The translations under genes and the position numbers were made by a program. Shown here piece after piece: positions 38,924 to 49,846 of a stretch of 64,000 bases of DNA. The stretch is from Pseudomonas fluorescens Q2-87 (lineage in GTDB: Bacteria > Pseudomonadota > Gammaproteobacteria > Pseudomonadales > Pseudomonadaceae): the NCBI RefSeq assembly GCF_000281895.1, contig NZ_CM001558.1, positions 5,894,556 to 5,958,555 of the forward strand, read 5' to 3'. The number at the start of each line of letters is the position of its first letter. Within the stretch, counting starts at the first letter, position 1. Below the pieces are notes generated by a model, which saw only the letters and a program-made list of their open reading frames with translations, was not told the DNA's origin and searched no databases.

Positions 38924-41900
38924 GATGACACTCCCTCACTGACAGGCATTGGCGGTTCGGCCGGGACGGCCGTTTCCGGGCGCTTGGGCGGCAGCGGCGC
39001 GAAGTAGCCCACCACCAGCAGCAATACACCTACGCCGATAAACGACACGATCCGCGCCAGACCGCCACGGTTGCTCAATTCGACAAAGAACAGCTTCGCC
39101 ACGACCACGGCGATCAGCGCCGCGCCAACCAGCCACACCTCACGGCGGTGCCGCAGATGCCCGCCAATCATCAGGCCCAGGGCTATCAGCGTCCAGACGA
39201 TGGACAGCCCGGCCTGCACGAACATCGACTCAAGCAACGCGTCCAGCTCGTATGGCACCCCCATCCACTGGTGGGCAGTGCGCATCACCAGCGCGGTGAA
39301 GAACGCGAACAGCGACACACCGGCGATCAACTGGGCGATGTGCCCGACACGATTCCAACGGTTCGTCGATTGCTCCACGGCGTTGCGAGCCCACACATAG
39401 ATACCGAACAAGGCGAACAGCAGGCCCAGCTCCAAGGGATTGAGCAACGGAATGTAAGGCAGCGGCTCTGAGTTGCCATCACTGAAGGTGTTGGTCAACC
39501 AGAACCAACCGAGCATCAACAGCGCCATGGGCGCCGCCGCATAGACACGGTATTCCCGTGGTTGCGCCGAAACCGGCCATGGCAAGCTACGCGGCGTGGC
39601 CATCAGCACCAGATAAAGGCCTGGCAGGATCGCCCAGGCCAGCCAGCGCCAAGCGTTGTACTGCTCAGACAGCAACAGCAGGCCGTAACGCAACTCCAGC
39701 ATCAATACCGCCATCAGCAACCAGCAACCGAGTACGTGAGCCGTACTGCGCGCCTGGGTGGGCAGCGTTGGCGCCAGGCGCTTGAGAGAGAGGAAATGCA
39801 CGGCAAATACCGCCAACCAGGCCAGCCAGCCGAAATTCGCGGCCGGGTGATAGTGGCTGTGCCCCGTCGCCACCAGCACGCAGCCCGCCGCCGGGATCAA
39901 CAGGGTGCACAGCAGCCCCATCGCCGGCCATTTCAACCGCAGGGACAGGACCGTCCACAGCGCCACGCTGATCGCCGCGACCAGCAGCAGCAAGCTGCCC
40001 TGCAGGTTCGCCGGGGCAAAGCGCAGCACTTCACTGACCCACGCCAGCGCCCACCAACCGCCGCCCCAGACCAACAGCAACTGGGACAAGCGTTGCAGGT
40101 TCAAGGCATCGAATACCGTCGCCGAATGGCCGCGCTGCAGTCGCCATGCGCCCACCAGCGCCGCCAGCCCCAGCACCAGCGGCGTCCAGAATCCGCCATG
40201 GGCCAGGGGCCGCAGACCTTCGGCATCGAGCGGCCCCAACAGGGCCGGTCCGGCGGTGAGGAACGCTGCGCCGCCCAACAATTGCAGCAACAGGCCGAAC
40301 ACGAAGCTCATGCGCTGTTTCAGGTACAGGCTCAGCCAGATGATCAGCAGACCGCTGGCCGCCCACACACCGCTGGCTGTTTGCCAAGGCAGGACGAACA
40401 GCACAGCGAGGTTGATCAGCACCAGCCCCGCCAGCAACACCACGGACAATCCGCGCAGCAATCGGGCATCGTTGCGCACCATGTCGTCGCGCGCCGCCAA
40501 CAGCATGCCGCCGATCAGCGCCAGGCCGATCAGCGAGGCACTGAGCAAGCCGCTCCAGCCGGCGCTGAACACCGCAGCCGAGTCTCCCTCGGCGCCTTGC
40601 AGGCGCAGCAGGAACAACGCGCCGCCCAACAGTTGCACCGCGAACGCGGTAAACAGGAAGGTCCGCGATTGCAGGCGCAGGCCGACAAACAAAGTCACCA
40701 GCCCGGCCAAGGCCCAGGCAATGGCGGTGCCGTGGGTGAAGAAAAACATCGGGGCCAGTAGATAGAGGAAACCCAGCCCCAACACGGCCAGCACCGGCTG
40801 GCCTCGGCGCTCCCAAGCCGCCGCTTGTTCAGGCGACGCCTTGCGCAGTTGGAAGAAGGTGAACAACAAGGCGCCGCCGAGCATCAATGCCCCCAACGGT
40901 GAGCCGTCGAGCAGGCTGCTTTCGCCGGAGCGCAATTCGCTGAGGAAGGCCAGCGCCGAGCCCAGTTGCAAGAGCAAGGCAAAGGCTCGCGCCAGAGGCC
41001 GCTGTTGGCGCAGGCCCAGCCAGAAGATCCCCGCGCCCTCAACGGCCCAGGCCGCTGCGGTCCAACGGGCATCGAGCCCCAAGGGGATCGCCAGGCTGGA
41101 AAAAATCACCCCCAGGGCCAGGCAGGTTTCGGCCAGCAGCAAGGCGCGGCCACCCATCAGCACACGGGCCAGGCCCATGTAGATCATGCCCAGGGCCAGG
41201 GCGCTGAAGGCGGCGGCAAATTCCAGATGCTGCACCAGCGCGAACTGCAACCCGAAGCCCACCAGCGGCGGGCCGAACAGCATCGTGCCGTCCACGTAAT
41301 CGCCCTTGCGCGCCGACCAGCGCAGCACGGCGTCGCGACTGCCGTCTTCGGGTGCGTCGTTCATTTCCAACAGTTTGCGGCGCGTGAACAACAAGCCAAT
41401 CGCCAGGTACATCAGGAAAAACAGGACCAGGAACGGCTCGGTGCTCCAAAGGAGTTGCGGCGCGTAGGAGCGCAGGCCCCAGGCGAAACCGATGCCGAAG
41501 GTGCCGATGAAGCCAATCAGGTTGAGCAAGCGCCAGGCCTTGAACCAGGCGATGGCGAGGATGCCGGCATTGAGCAGGATGAAATAGCTGAACAGCGCGA
41601 CGTGATTACCGCTGCCGGTGGAGGTCAGGATCGGTGCGGCGAACCCGCCCAGCGCCGCGGCCGCCGCCAAGCCCAGGGCGTTTTGGGTGACCGCCAGGAT
41701 CGCCGAGAACACCGTGACGGCGACCAGCAAGCCCAGGGCAGCTTTTGAATCGAGCAGCGGGTGCAGGCGCATGGCGGCGAATACCGTCAGGTACAACACC
41801 GCGATGCCCGTGCCTTGCAGCATCAACGCGTAGTCATTCTTGCGCTGGCGCAACCACCAGCCCAGACCCAGCAGGCCCAGCGCGCAGGCCGCAACGCCGG

Positions 41901-42558
41901 CGTAACGCAGCTCGATCGGCACCACCATGCCTTCGGTGGCATAACGCAGCAGGAACGCCAGGCCGAGGAACAACAACACCACGCCGACTCGCAGCACGGT
42001 GTTGCCGCCGAACAGCCAGTTGCGCGCACCCAACATGGCGCGGTCGAGCAGGTTCGGGCCACGGGGCGCCGCTGGTTCCAAGACTTGCGGTTTAACGGGC
42101 GCAGGGCCGAATTCACGGGCGGCGGGCCTGGAGGTCGCGGGCGCAGGGGTCCAGATATCGTCGGGCAACGGCTGGCTGGCTTGGGTGGCCATCGCAGGCG
42201 CAGGTTCAAGCTCGGGCGGCAATTCCCAAAGCAGCGCTGGCTCAGGCTCCGCCTCTTGTGCAGGCTTGGCTGGCGCTTCGGGGCTGGTGGCCCGGGCCGC
42301 GACGGGTCGCGACACAGGCTCACTCGAGCCAGGGACCGCTGCGCGTTCGAGGACCAGCAGGCGCGCCTCGAGCGTGATCAAGCTACGCTGAGCTCCTTGC
42401 AACAAATCCTGTTGTTTGGCGAACTGGGCCCCAAGACGCCCCAGCCGATACGCCTGGGCGATGCCAAGCCCCACCAATGCGCCTATCAGCGCATCGGCGA
42501 ACGACTCGTCCACCACCCAGCCGAGTGCCAGGCCCAACAGCATCAAGATCCATTGCAT
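38920..42558 (-). CDS. DUF2339 family polytopic membrane protein
   Basis: 1212-residue inner-membrane protein of the DUF2339 family. One N-terminal helix (MQWILMLLGLALGWVV) is followed by a coiled segment and a Pro/Ala/Glu-rich linker (about 60-160). After that come more than twenty-five hydrophobic helices to the end. The start at 42558 has AGGGA about 7 bases upstream, while the frame extends open to 42591. Function is unknown. Its extreme helix count and tight coupling to DUF3999 suggest a transport or envelope complex. Confidence 0.9.
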   Translation of the reverse strand: MQWILMLLGLALGWVVDESFADALIGALVGLGIAQAYRLGRLGAQFAKQQDLLQGAQRSLITLEARLLVLERAAVPGSSEPVSRPVAARATSPEAPAKPAQEAEPEPALLWELPPELEPAPAMATQASQPLPDDIWTPAPATSRPAAREFGPAPVKPQVLEPAAPRGPNLLDRAMLGARNWLFGGNTVLRVGVVLLFLGLAFLLRYATEGMVVPIELRYAGVAACALGLLGLGWWLRQRKNDYALMLQGTGIAVLYLTVFAAMRLHPLLDSKAALGLLVAVTVFSAILAVTQNALGLAAAAALGGFAAPILTSTGSGNHVALFSYFILLNAGILAIAWFKAWRLLNLIGFIGTFGIGFAWGLRSYAPQLLWSTEPFLVLFFLMYLAIGLLFTRRKLLEMNDAPEDGSRDAVLRWSARKGDYVDGTMLFGPPLVGFGLQFALVQHLEFAAAFSALALGMIYMGLARVLMGGRALLLAETCLALGVIFSSLAIPLGLDARWTAAAWAVEGAGIFWLGLRQQRPLARAFALLLQLGSALAFLSELRSGESSLLDGSPLGALMLGGALLFTFFQLRKASPEQAAAWERRGQPVLAVLGLGFLYLLAPMFFFTHGTAIAWALAGLVTLFVGLRLQSRTFLFTAFAVQLLGGALFLLRLQGAEGDSAAVFSAGWSGLLSASLIGLALIGGMLLAARDDMVRNDARLLRGLSVVLLAGLVLINLAVLFVLPWQTASGVWAASGLLIIWLSLYLKQRMSFVFGLLLQLLGGAAFLTAGPALLGPLDAEGLRPLAHGGFWTPLVLGLAALVGAWRLQRGHSATVFDALNLQRLSQLLLVWGGGWWALAWVSEVLRFAPANLQGSLLLLVAAISVALWTVLSLRLKWPAMGLLCTLLIPAAGCVLVATGHSHYHPAANFGWLAWLAVFAVHFLSLKRLAPTLPTQARSTAHVLGCWLLMAVLMLELRYGLLLLSEQYNAWRWLAWAILPGLYLVLMATPRSLPWPVSAQPREYRVYAAAPMALLMLGWFWLTNTFSDGNSEPLPYIPLLNPLELGLLFALFGIYVWARNAVEQSTNRWNRVGHIAQLIAGVSLFAFFTALVMRTAHQWMGVPYELDALLESMFVQAGLSIVWTLIALGLMIGGHLRHRREVWLVGAALIAVVVAKLFFVELSNRGGLARIVSFIGVGVLLLVVGYFAPLPPKRPETAVPAEPPMPVSEGVSS

Positions 42559-42636
42559 GGTCGATATCCCTAAGCGGCCCGTTGCGGGCATGACCGGGCT
42601 AGTGCCTGGCTCAGCTTAGTGGAAGAGCACAACCCT

Positions 42637-42725
42637 TGTGGGAGCGGGCTTGCTCGCGAATACGGTGTGTCAATCGCCGAAACTTTAAATGACACATCGC
42701 ATTCGCGGGCAAGCCCGCTCCCACA
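42637..42725. repeat. REP doublet, GGGAGCGGGCTTGCTCGCGA family
   Basis: Inverted arms TGTGGGAGCGGGCTTGCTCG and CGGGCAAGCCCGCTCCCACA lie between glgP and the DUF2339 gene. The spacer CGGTGTGTCA...TGACACA is itself partly palindromic, as in other long members here. Confidence 0.9.
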
Positions 42726-42796
42726 TTTGGTTTATTGACTTCTCCAGTACTGAGTCCGGCCACACCCCCCGGCGAAACTGGCGCTTAGTATATCGA

Positions 42797-42822
42797 CGAA
42801 GCCCAACCGCCGTTGGGCTTCG
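42797..42822 (-). terminator. Strong hairpin after glgP
   Basis: CGAAGCCCAAC (42797-42807) pairs perfectly with GTTGGGCTTCG (42812-42822) around a 4-base loop, 23 bases past the glgP stop. There is no clear T-run, so efficiency as an intrinsic terminator is uncertain. Confidence 0.5.
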
Positions 42823-42844
42823 CTCACATTTCTTGCAGCAAAGG

Positions 42845-45295
42845 CTACTCCAGGGCCTTCCAGATGTCGGTGGCGTATTCACGAATGGTCCGGTCCGAAG
42901 AGAACCAGCCCATGCGCGCAGTGTTGAGCACCGCCGAACGCCACCATTGCTTGGAGTCGTGCCAGCGCTCTTCGACCTTGGCCTGGGCGCTCCAGTACGA
43001 GTCGAAGTCGGCGCAAACCAGGAACCGGTCATAGTCCACCAGCGAGTCCACCAGCCCGGTATAGCGCATCGGATCGTCCGGCGAAAACACACCGCCGCGG
43101 ATCGCTTGCAAGACGTCGCTCAAGCGATGGGAGGCGGCGATGTCCGGTGCGGCGCTGAATTCACCGTTGCGCTTGCGGGCCTCGACCTGCTCGGCGGTCA
43201 GGCCGAAGATGAACATGTGCTCACCGCCTACCCGATCGTGCATCTCGACGTTGGCGCCGTCCATGGTGCCGATGGTCAGCGCACCGTTGAGGCCGAACTT
43301 CATGTTGCTGGTACCCGACGCTTCGAAACCAGCGGTGGAGATCTGCTCCGACAAGTCCGCTGCCGGGATGATGCTCTCGGCCAGGCTGACGTTGTAGTTG
43401 GGCAGGAACACCACTTTGAGCAAGCCACGCACGGTCGGGTCGTTGTTCACCACGCGGGCGATGTCGTTGGTCAGCTTGATGATCAGCTTGGCCTGGTGAT
43501 AGCTGGCAGCGGCCTTGCCGGCGAAGATCTTCACCCGCGGCACCCAGTCCACTTCCGGCTCGGCGCGAATCGCCTGGTACAGCGCCACGGTGTGCAACAG
43601 GTTGAGCAGTTGGCGTTTGTATTCGTGGATCCGCTTGACCTGTACGTCGAACATCGCCGCCGGGTTCACCGCGATGCCCAGACGCTCATGAATCAGGTAG
43701 GCCAGGGCTTTCTTGCTGTGCAGCCGCTGTTCGGCGAACTGTTTGCGGAACGCCGGTTTGTCGGCGAACGGCTCCAGCTCGATCAGGCGCTCCTCGGGGT
43801 TGTCGAGCACGCTCGGGCCGAGGGCATCGACCATCATTGACGTCAGTTCGGCGTTGGCCTGGAACAACCAGCGGCGGAAGGTGATGCCGTTGGTCTTGTT
43901 GTTGATCCGCTCCGGATAGAGTTTGTGCAGCTCGGAGAACACCGTGCTGCGCATCAGTTGGGTGTGCAGCCCGGACACACCGTTGACGCTGTGGGAGCCG
44001 AGGAACGCCAGGTTACCCATACGCACCCGACGCCCGTTGTCTTCTTCGATCAGCGACACCGAGCGCAGCACGTCGAAATCATGCACGCCCTTGGCCCGCA
44101 GCGAATCGATGTGCTGGGCGTTGATCAGGTAAATGATCTGCATGTGCCGGGGCAACATGCGCTCCATCAATCCTACCGGCCAGGTTTCCAGCGCTTCGGG
44201 CAGCAGCGTGTGGTTGGTGTAGGACAGCGTGTCCTGGGTGATCTGCCAGGCGGCGTCCCACGCCACGTCGTAGACGTCCACCAATTGACGCATCAGCTCG
44301 GCCACGGCAATCGACGGGTGCGTGTCGTTGAGCTGGATTGCTGCGTGGTCGCCCAGGGTCAGCACCGAGGTGTGCATGTTGCGATGGCGGCGCAGCAGGT
44401 CTTGCAACGAGGCGGCGACGAAGAAATATTCCTGGCGCAGGCGCAGTTCCTGGCCAGCTTCGGTGCTGTCGGCCGGGTATAGCACGCGGGAAATACTTTC
44501 GGCACGAGCCACTTCGGCCACCGCGCCCAAGTGGTCGCCGGCGTTGAATCGCTCCAGGTGCAAGTCTTCCACGGCCCGGGCACGCCACAAGCGCAGGGTG
44601 TTGACGCTGGCACCACGCCAGCCCACCACTGGGGTGTCATAGGCAATGGCCCGCACGGTTTCGGCCGGGGACCAGACTTGCCGGGTCTTGCCGGCCTCGT
44701 CGGTCACGGTTTCGACGCTACCGCCAAAGCCGATCGGGTAGACCACCTCCGGCCGCTCGAACTCCCACGGGTTGCCGAAGTCCAGCCAATGCTCGGTTTG
44801 TTCCTGCTGCCAGCCGTCGACGATGGCCTGGCGGAACAAGCCATGCTCGTAACGAATGCCGTAGCCATGGCCGGCGATACCCAGGGTGGACATGCTCTCC
44901 ATGAAGCACGCCGCCAAGCGGCCGAGGCCGCCGTTGCCCAACGCCGCATCCGGCTCCAGCAGGCGAATGCGCTCCAGGTCCACGCCCAGCTCGGTCAAGG
45001 CTTCGCGGGCGGTGTCCAGCAGGCCGAGGTTGCTCAGGCTGTCATAGAGCAGGCGCCCGATAAGAAATTCCAGGGAAAGGTAATACACCCGCTTCTGACC
45101 CTTGCGATAGATTTGTCGCGTGTGATCCATCCAGTGTTCGACCATGTGGTCGCGGGCGGCGAGAGCAATGGCTTCGAACCAATCGTGATCAAACGCATGA
45201 TCGGGGTCCTTGCCGACGGCATAAGTGAGTTTGGTCAACACGGCGTCGCGAAATGCCGCAACTTCAGCTTCGCGAACAAGTGGTTCTTGAGTCAT
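42845..45295 (-). CDS. glgP: Glycogen/maltodextrin phosphorylase
   Basis: PLP-dependent phosphorylase (816 aa) releasing glucose 1-phosphate from alpha-1,4-glucans. The N-terminal block ALAACFMES is preceded by LGNGGLGRLA. The PLP and phosphate region is EASGTSNMKFGLNGALTIGT followed by MDGANVE. Also visible are FDVQVKRIHEYKRQLLN and KAAASYHQAK. GAGG lies 7 bases before the ATG. It stands alone, with no other glycogen gene in the window. Confidence 0.96.
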   Translation of the reverse strand: MTQEPLVREAEVAAFRDAVLTKLTYAVGKDPDHAFDHDWFEAIALAARDHMVEHWMDHTRQIYRKGQKRVYYLSLEFLIGRLLYDSLSNLGLLDTAREALTELGVDLERIRLLEPDAALGNGGLGRLAACFMESMSTLGIAGHGYGIRYEHGLFRQAIVDGWQQEQTEHWLDFGNPWEFERPEVVYPIGFGGSVETVTDEAGKTRQVWSPAETVRAIAYDTPVVGWRGASVNTLRLWRARAVEDLHLERFNAGDHLGAVAEVARAESISRVLYPADSTEAGQELRLRQEYFFVAASLQDLLRRHRNMHTSVLTLGDHAAIQLNDTHPSIAVAELMRQLVDVYDVAWDAAWQITQDTLSYTNHTLLPEALETWPVGLMERMLPRHMQIIYLINAQHIDSLRAKGVHDFDVLRSVSLIEEDNGRRVRMGNLAFLGSHSVNGVSGLHTQLMRSTVFSELHKLYPERINNKTNGITFRRWLFQANAELTSMMVDALGPSVLDNPEERLIELEPFADKPAFRKQFAEQRLHSKKALAYLIHERLGIAVNPAAMFDVQVKRIHEYKRQLLNLLHTVALYQAIRAEPEVDWVPRVKIFAGKAAASYHQAKLIIKLTNDIARVVNNDPTVRGLLKVVFLPNYNVSLAESIIPAADLSEQISTAGFEASGTSNMKFGLNGALTIGTMDGANVEMHDRVGGEHMFIFGLTAEQVEARKRNGEFSAAPDIAASHRLSDVLQAIRGGVFSPDDPMRYTGLVDSLVDYDRFLVCADFDSYWSAQAKVEERWHDSKQWWRSAVLNTARMGWFSSDRTIREYATDIWKALE

Positions 45296-45490
45296 TGGTG
45301 AGACCTCGAACGAGCATGGAATTGTCTGAGCCTAGTCGGTCTGACAGACGGTACAGCCTCTTGGTTCGGTGGATTTGCACAGGTAACGGGGAATCGCCGC
45401 CAGGCAATTGCCGCTTGAGCGAATGAATGCAGGGGCCGTGCCGCTCCCGCAGGATTTTGCCGTAACAAGAAAAAAACCGGCGGAAGGTCG

Positions 45491-45518
45491 TTCAAAATTT
45501 CACCAGTCCCGGTATGAT
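45491..45518 (+). promoter_or_regulatory. Candidate sigma-70 promoter of the YkgJ-type gene
   Basis: TTCAAA (45491-45496) and TATGAT (45513-45518) are separated by 16 bases. The -10 box covers the most upstream ATG of the frame at 45514, which argues that translation starts at 45550. Confidence 0.55.
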
Positions 45519-45549
45519 CGCGCGCCCTGATGCACGCTGGTACACCTTG

Positions 45550-45987
45550 ATGATGAAGCCCAACCTGATCGCCGCCGCGGAGATCGACCGACTCGATACC
45601 TGGGCCAAGTACTCCGCCCCGATGTGCGGTTCCTGCGTGTCGAGCTGCTGCACGCTGCCGGTGGAGGTCAAGATCAAGGACCTGATCCGGATCGGCATCG
45701 TCGATGAGTTCGAACTGGGCGACCCGCCAAAGAACATCGCCAAGCGCCTGCAAAAGGAAGGCATCGTCGAGCGCTATAACCAGAAGTCGGAAATCTTCAC
45801 CCTCCAGCGCATGAGCAACAATGACTGCCTTTATCTGGACCGCAAGAGCCGGCTGTGCACCATTTACGAGAAGCGCCCGGACACCTGCCGCAATCACCCA
45901 CGGGTGGGGCCACGGCCGGGGTATTGCGCGTACAAGCCCAAGGAAGTGGAGCGCGAGCGTAATCCGCGGACGCTGGACAAGTTCTAA
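45550..45987 (+). CDS. YkgJ family cysteine-cluster protein
   Basis: About 145 residues, carrying the zinc/iron chelating cluster of the family: MCGSCVSSCCTLPVEV near residue 24 and CTIYEKRPDTCRNHP near residue 106. The ligand is probably an Fe-S cluster or zinc; the function is unproven. The start is set at 45550 (MMKPNLIAAAE) because a -10 box overlaps the earlier ATG at 45514. No clear ribosome site helps to choose between 45550 and 45553. Confidence 0.88.
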   Translation: MMKPNLIAAAEIDRLDTWAKYSAPMCGSCVSSCCTLPVEVKIKDLIRIGIVDEFELGDPPKNIAKRLQKEGIVERYNQKSEIFTLQRMSNNDCLYLDRKSRLCTIYEKRPDTCRNHPRVGPRPGYCAYKPKEVERERNPRTLDKF

Positions 45988-46023
45988 TCTGTTGCTTATT
46001 TTTTTTAGCGCCTAATCCATCGC

Positions 46024-46118
46024 CTTCGCGAGCAAGCCCGCTCCCACAGTTGGTTGATGCCGGATACAAAATCTGTGTCCGCTGAAGATCCACTGTGGGA
46101 GCGGGCTTGCTCGCGAAG
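46024..46118. repeat. REP doublet, GGGAGCGGGCTTGCTCGCGA family
   Basis: Inverted arms CTTCGCGAGCAAGCCCGCTC and GAGCGGGCTTGCTCGCGAAG have a 50-base spacer. The element lies between the convergent YkgJ-type and typA genes. Confidence 0.9.
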
Positions 46119-46152
46119 GGGCCCTGACAAGCACCGCACAAATTCCAGGCAT

Positions 46153-46193
46153 AAAAAAACGCCCCCGATCTCACGACCGGGGGCGTTTTTTTT
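46153..46193. terminator. Bidirectional terminator between typA and the YkgJ-type gene
   Basis: AAAAAAACGCCCCC pairs with GGGGGCGTTTTTTT around a short centre, giving a T-run on each strand. It lies 22 bases after the typA stop on the minus strand and beyond the convergent gene on the plus strand. Confidence 0.9.
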
Positions 46194-46215
46194 CAAGCGT
46201 TAACTAAGTCGAAAC

Positions 46216-48036
46216 TCAGTTGCCGCTTTTCTTGGCAGCGCGGGTACGCTCGCTTTCGCCCAGGATCTTCTTGCGAAGACGGATGGACTTCGGCGTCACT
46301 TCGCACAGTTCGTCTTCCTGCACGAACTCCAGCGCCTGCTCCAGGGTGAACTTGACCGGCGGAACCAGGGCGATGGTTTCGTCCTTGCCCGAAGCACGCA
46401 TGTTGTCGAGCTTCTTGCCTTTGGTCGGGTTCACGCCCAGGTCGTTGTCGCGGCTGTTGAGGCCGACGATCTGACCTTCGTAGATGTCCTGGCCGTGTTC
46501 AACGAACAGCTTGCCACGGGCTTGCAGGGTTTCCAGCGAGTAGGTCAGTGCCTTGCCGGTCGCAACCGATACCAGCACGCCGTTCTGACGGCCGGACATG
46601 TCGCCGGACTTCATCACGTCGTAACGATCGAAGATCGAAGTCAGGATGCCGCCACCGGAGGTCAGGGTCAGGAACTCGTTACGGAAACCGATCAGGCCAC
46701 GGGCCGGGATGTTGTACTCAAGGCGCACACGGCCCTTGCCATCCGGAACCATGTTGGTCAGGTCGCCTTTACGCAGGCCCATTTGCTCCATGATCGCGCC
46801 CTGGGATTCTTCCGGCAGGTCGATGGTCACGTTTTCGTACGGTTCGTGCTTGACGCCGTCGACCATGCGGATGATCACTTCAGGACGGCCAACGCCCATT
46901 TCGAAGCCTTCGCGACGCATGGTTTCGATCAGTACCGAGAGGTGCAGCTCACCACGGCCGGAAACCTTGAACTTGTCGGCCGAGTCGCCTTCTTCAACGC
47001 GCAGGGCAACGTTGTAGAGCAGCTCCTTGTCCAGACGCTCCTTGATGTTACGGCTGGTCACGAACTTGCCTTCTTTACCGCAGAATGGCGAGTCGTTGAC
47101 CTGGAAAGTCATGGAAACGGTTGGCTCGTCAACGGTCAACGGCTTCATCGCTTCGACGTTCAGTGGGTCGCACAGGGTGTCAGAGATGAACAGTTGCTCG
47201 AAGCCGCTGATGCAGACGATGTCGCCGGCCGCTGCTTCTTCAACGTCGATACGGTGCAGGCCGTGGTGACCCATCAGCTTGAGGATACGACCGTTGCGCT
47301 TCTTGCCGTCGGCGTCGATAGCCACCACCGGGGTGTTCGGCTTGATGCGACCACGGGCGATACGGCCAACGCCGATCACACCCAGGAAGCTGTTGTAGTC
47401 CAGTGCCGAGATTTGCATCTGGAACGGGCCGTCACGGTCGACTTTCGGTGCTGGTACGTCGTCGACGATCGACTGGTACAGCGGGGTCATGTCTTCAGCC
47501 ATGGCGGTGTGGTCCAGACCGGCAATACCGTTCAGGGCCGAGGCGTAGACGACTTTGAAGTCCAGCTGTTCTTCGGTGGCACCCAGGTTGTCGAACAGGT
47601 CGAAGATCTGGTCCAGAACCCAGTCCGGACGTGCGCCTGGACGGTCAACCTTGTTGATGACCACGATCGGACGCAGGCCGGCTTCGAAAGCCTTCTTGGT
47701 CACGAAACGGGTTTGCGGCATAGGGCCGTCCTGGGCGTCGACCAGCAGCAGCACGGAGTCGACCATCGACATCACGCGCTCTACTTCACCACCGAAGTCG
47801 GCGTGGCCCGGGGTGTCCACGATGTTGATGTGGTAGCCGTTCCAGTTGATGGCGGTGTTTTTCGCCAGGATGGTAATACCACGCTCTTTTTCCTGGTCGT
47901 TAGAGTCCATCACGCGCTCGTCGTTGAGCTCGTTGCGCTCCAGGGTGCCGGATTGACGCAAGAGTTTGTCTACCAGGGTGGTCTTACCATGGTCAACGTG
48001 AGCAATGATGGCGATGTTGCGTAGATTTTCGATCAC
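46216..48036 (-). CDS. typA: Ribosome-associated GTPase TypA/BipA
   Basis: Translational GTPase (606 aa) acting in ribosome assembly and stress adaptation. G1 is [15 protein letters not shown], the switch region includes [11 protein letters not shown]3 is [14 protein letters not shown] and G4 is [14 protein letters not shown]. The BipA-specific C-terminal domain follows ([14 protein letters not shown]). A GTG start is used. Standard length. Confidence 0.97.
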   Translation of the reverse strand: MIENLRNIAIIAHVDHGKTTLVDKLLRQSGTLERNELNDERVMDSNDQEKERGITILAKNTAINWNGYHINIVDTPGHADFGGEVERVMSMVDSVLLLVDAQDGPMPQTRFVTKKAFEAGLRPIVVINKVDRPGARPDWVLDQIFDLFDNLGATEEQLDFKVVYASALNGIAGLDHTAMAEDMTPLYQSIVDDVPAPKVDRDGPFQMQISALDYNSFLGVIGVGRIARGRIKPNTPVVAIDADGKKRNGRILKLMGHHGLHRIDVEEAAAGDIVCISGFEQLFISDTLCDPLNVEAMKPLTVDEPTVSMTFQVNDSPFCGKEGKFVTSRNIKERLDKELLYNVALRVEEGDSADKFKVSGRGELHLSVLIETMRREGFEMGVGRPEVIIRMVDGVKHEPYENVTIDLPEESQGAIMEQMGLRKGDLTNMVPDGKGRVRLEYNIPARGLIGFRNEFLTLTSGGGILTSIFDRYDVMKSGDMSGRQNGVLVSVATGKALTYSLETLQARGKLFVEHGQDIYEGQIVGLNSRDNDLGVNPTKGKKLDNMRASGKDETIALVPPVKFTLEQALEFVQEDELCEVTPKSIRLRKKILGESERTRAAKKSGN

Positions 48037-48175
48037 TTGTGTATCTCGATCAGAGGATTCGGTGTGCTGACAAGTCTTGGCAGCGATTAACAGTAGCGTC
48101 CGCGAAAGCCGTTACAGCTTCACGGCGGCGTCGGGGGGCCGGTGACGCAGGCCACAGGCAAACAGCCCCGGGCAC

Positions 48176-49630
48176 TTAGCTCGGTCGATAAACGCGCACA
48201 TTGGCATGCCCCTCACTGAGCAAATGGTGGGCATGCAGGCGACTCATCACGCCTTTGTCGCAATACAACAGGTACTGGCGAGTAGGGTCCAGTTCCTTGA
48301 AACGCGCGTTCACTGCATAGAACGGCATCGTTTGTACCTCGATGCCAGCGATGCTCAGCGGGTCGTCTTCAGCGTCGTCCGGGTGACGGATGTCGATAAT
48401 GATCTGACCGGCCAGCGCCTCGCTGACTTCTTCAATTTGTATGTCCTGGCCCAATTCGTCGATGACCCGATCGATCGGCACCAGCCTGGCGTTTTCGAGC
48501 GCACGCTCGAGCACCGCCATGTCGAACTCTTTCTCTTCGTGCTCCACCCGCCCGCGCTTGGCTGCCGTCTTCGGGTTGACCGAGATGACGCCGCAGTACT
48601 CGGGCATGTGCCTGGCGAAATCGGCAGTGCCGATTTCAATGGCCGTGTCGATGATGTCCTGCTTGTGGCTGGCGATCAGTGGACGCAAGACCAACTTCTC
48701 GGTCACGCAGTCGATCACCGACAGGTTCGGCAACGTCTGGCTCGACACCTGGGAGATCGCCTCGCCGGTCACCAGCGCATCGATCTGCAGGCGGTCGGCG
48801 ATTCGCGAAGCGGCGCGCAACATCATACGCTTCAAAATGACGCCCATATGACTGTTATCGACTTTGCCGAGAATCTCGCCCAGGACTTCTTCGAATGGCA
48901 CACTCACAAATAACACGCGTTGGGAGCTGCCGTACTTCTTCCAGATGAAGTGCGCCACTTCCATCACGCCCAGTTCATGGGCGCGCCCGCCGAGGTTGAA
49001 GAAGCAGAAATGGCTCATCAACCCGCGCCGCATGATCTGATAGGCCGCCACGGTGGAGTCGAAGCCGCCGGACATCAGCACCAGGGTCTGCTCCAGCGAA
49101 CCCAGCGGATATCCGCCGATGCTGTCGTGCTGGCTGTGAATCACGAACAGCCGCTGGTCGCGGATTTCGATGCGAACTTCGATTTCCGGGTCTTTCAGCG
49201 AAATACCGGCGGCGCCGCACTGTCGGCGCAACTGGCTGCCGACGTACTTCTCCACGTCCATCGAACTGAACGGGTGTTTGCCGGCACGCTTGCAACGCAC
49301 CGAAAAAATCTTGCCGGCCAGGGCGTCACCATAATGCAGCATGCATTTGGCGAGAATGTCATCGAAATCCCCCAGCGGATATTCATCGACCTGCAGGAAA
49401 TGCGCGATACCCGGCATGCAGCTCAGGCGCTCGGTCATTTCCTTCAGGATCTTCGGCTCGCTGACGAGGGTTTCCAGCTCGAGGTTGTCCCACACGCCGT
49501 TCACCACCACAGCCGGGTCCAGGTCTCGGAGCACGGCACGGATGTTCTTGGCCAACTGGCGGATGAAACGCATCCGTACCGGGCGGCTCTTGATGGTGAT
49601 CTCGGGGAAGACTTTTACGATTAGTTTCAT
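48176..49630 (-). CDS. thiI: tRNA 4-thiouridine synthase / thiamine thiazole sulfurtransferase
   Basis: Thiolates U8 of tRNA and supplies sulfur for thiazole synthesis (484 aa). A THUMP/ferredoxin-like N-terminus starts [19 protein letters not shown]. The PP-loop is [15 protein letters not shown]. The C-terminal rhodanese domain carries the sulfur-relay cysteine in [15 protein letters not shown]. The start at 49630 is the recognised family start; the frame runs open to a TTG at 49693. Confidence 0.96.
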   Translation of the reverse strand: MKLIVKVFPEITIKSRPVRMRFIRQLAKNIRAVLRDLDPAVVVNGVWDNLELETLVSEPKILKEMTERLSCMPGIAHFLQVDEYPLGDFDDILAKCMLHYGDALAGKIFSVRCKRAGKHPFSSMDVEKYVGSQLRRQCGAAGISLKDPEIEVRIEIRDQRLFVIHSQHDSIGGYPLGSLEQTLVLMSGGFDSTVAAYQIMRRGLMSHFCFFNLGGRAHELGVMEVAHFIWKKYGSSQRVLFVSVPFEEVLGEILGKVDNSHMGVILKRMMLRAASRIADRLQIDALVTGEAISQVSSQTLPNLSVIDCVTEKLVLRPLIASHKQDIIDTAIEIGTADFARHMPEYCGVISVNPKTAAKRGRVEHEEKEFDMAVLERALENARLVPIDRVIDELGQDIQIEEVSEALAGQIIIDIRHPDDAEDDPLSIAGIEVQTMPFYAVNARFKELDPTRQYLLYCDKGVMSRLHAHHLLSEGHANVRVYRPS

Positions 49631-49810
49631 GAAAACAGCGCGCGAACGGCCAGCCGAAAAAGGGGGGCGCGGATTATAGCGGAAATTGCTCAAGGTTTAA
49701 CCAGTTTCTGTACAGACGGTTTTGCACGCACCAAAACAGGTCACTAATGCCGAAGCACGCCACATTGCAGTGCGTAATTGTTCGACAATCCCGGTTTTCG
49801 CCCTTCAAAA

Positions 49811-49825
49811 GCGTGGATTTGGTGC
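49811..49825 (+). promoter_or_regulatory. Possible NtrC site upstream of the glnA promoter
   Basis: GCGTGGATTTGGTGC agrees with the NtrC consensus GCAC-N7-GTGC in six of eight key bases and lies just upstream of the sigma-54 promoter. The fit is weak and the call tentative. The rest of the 49631-49846 stretch shows no gene. Confidence 0.3.
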
Positions 49826-49846
49826 AAAAAACCCATGCTGGGGCAC

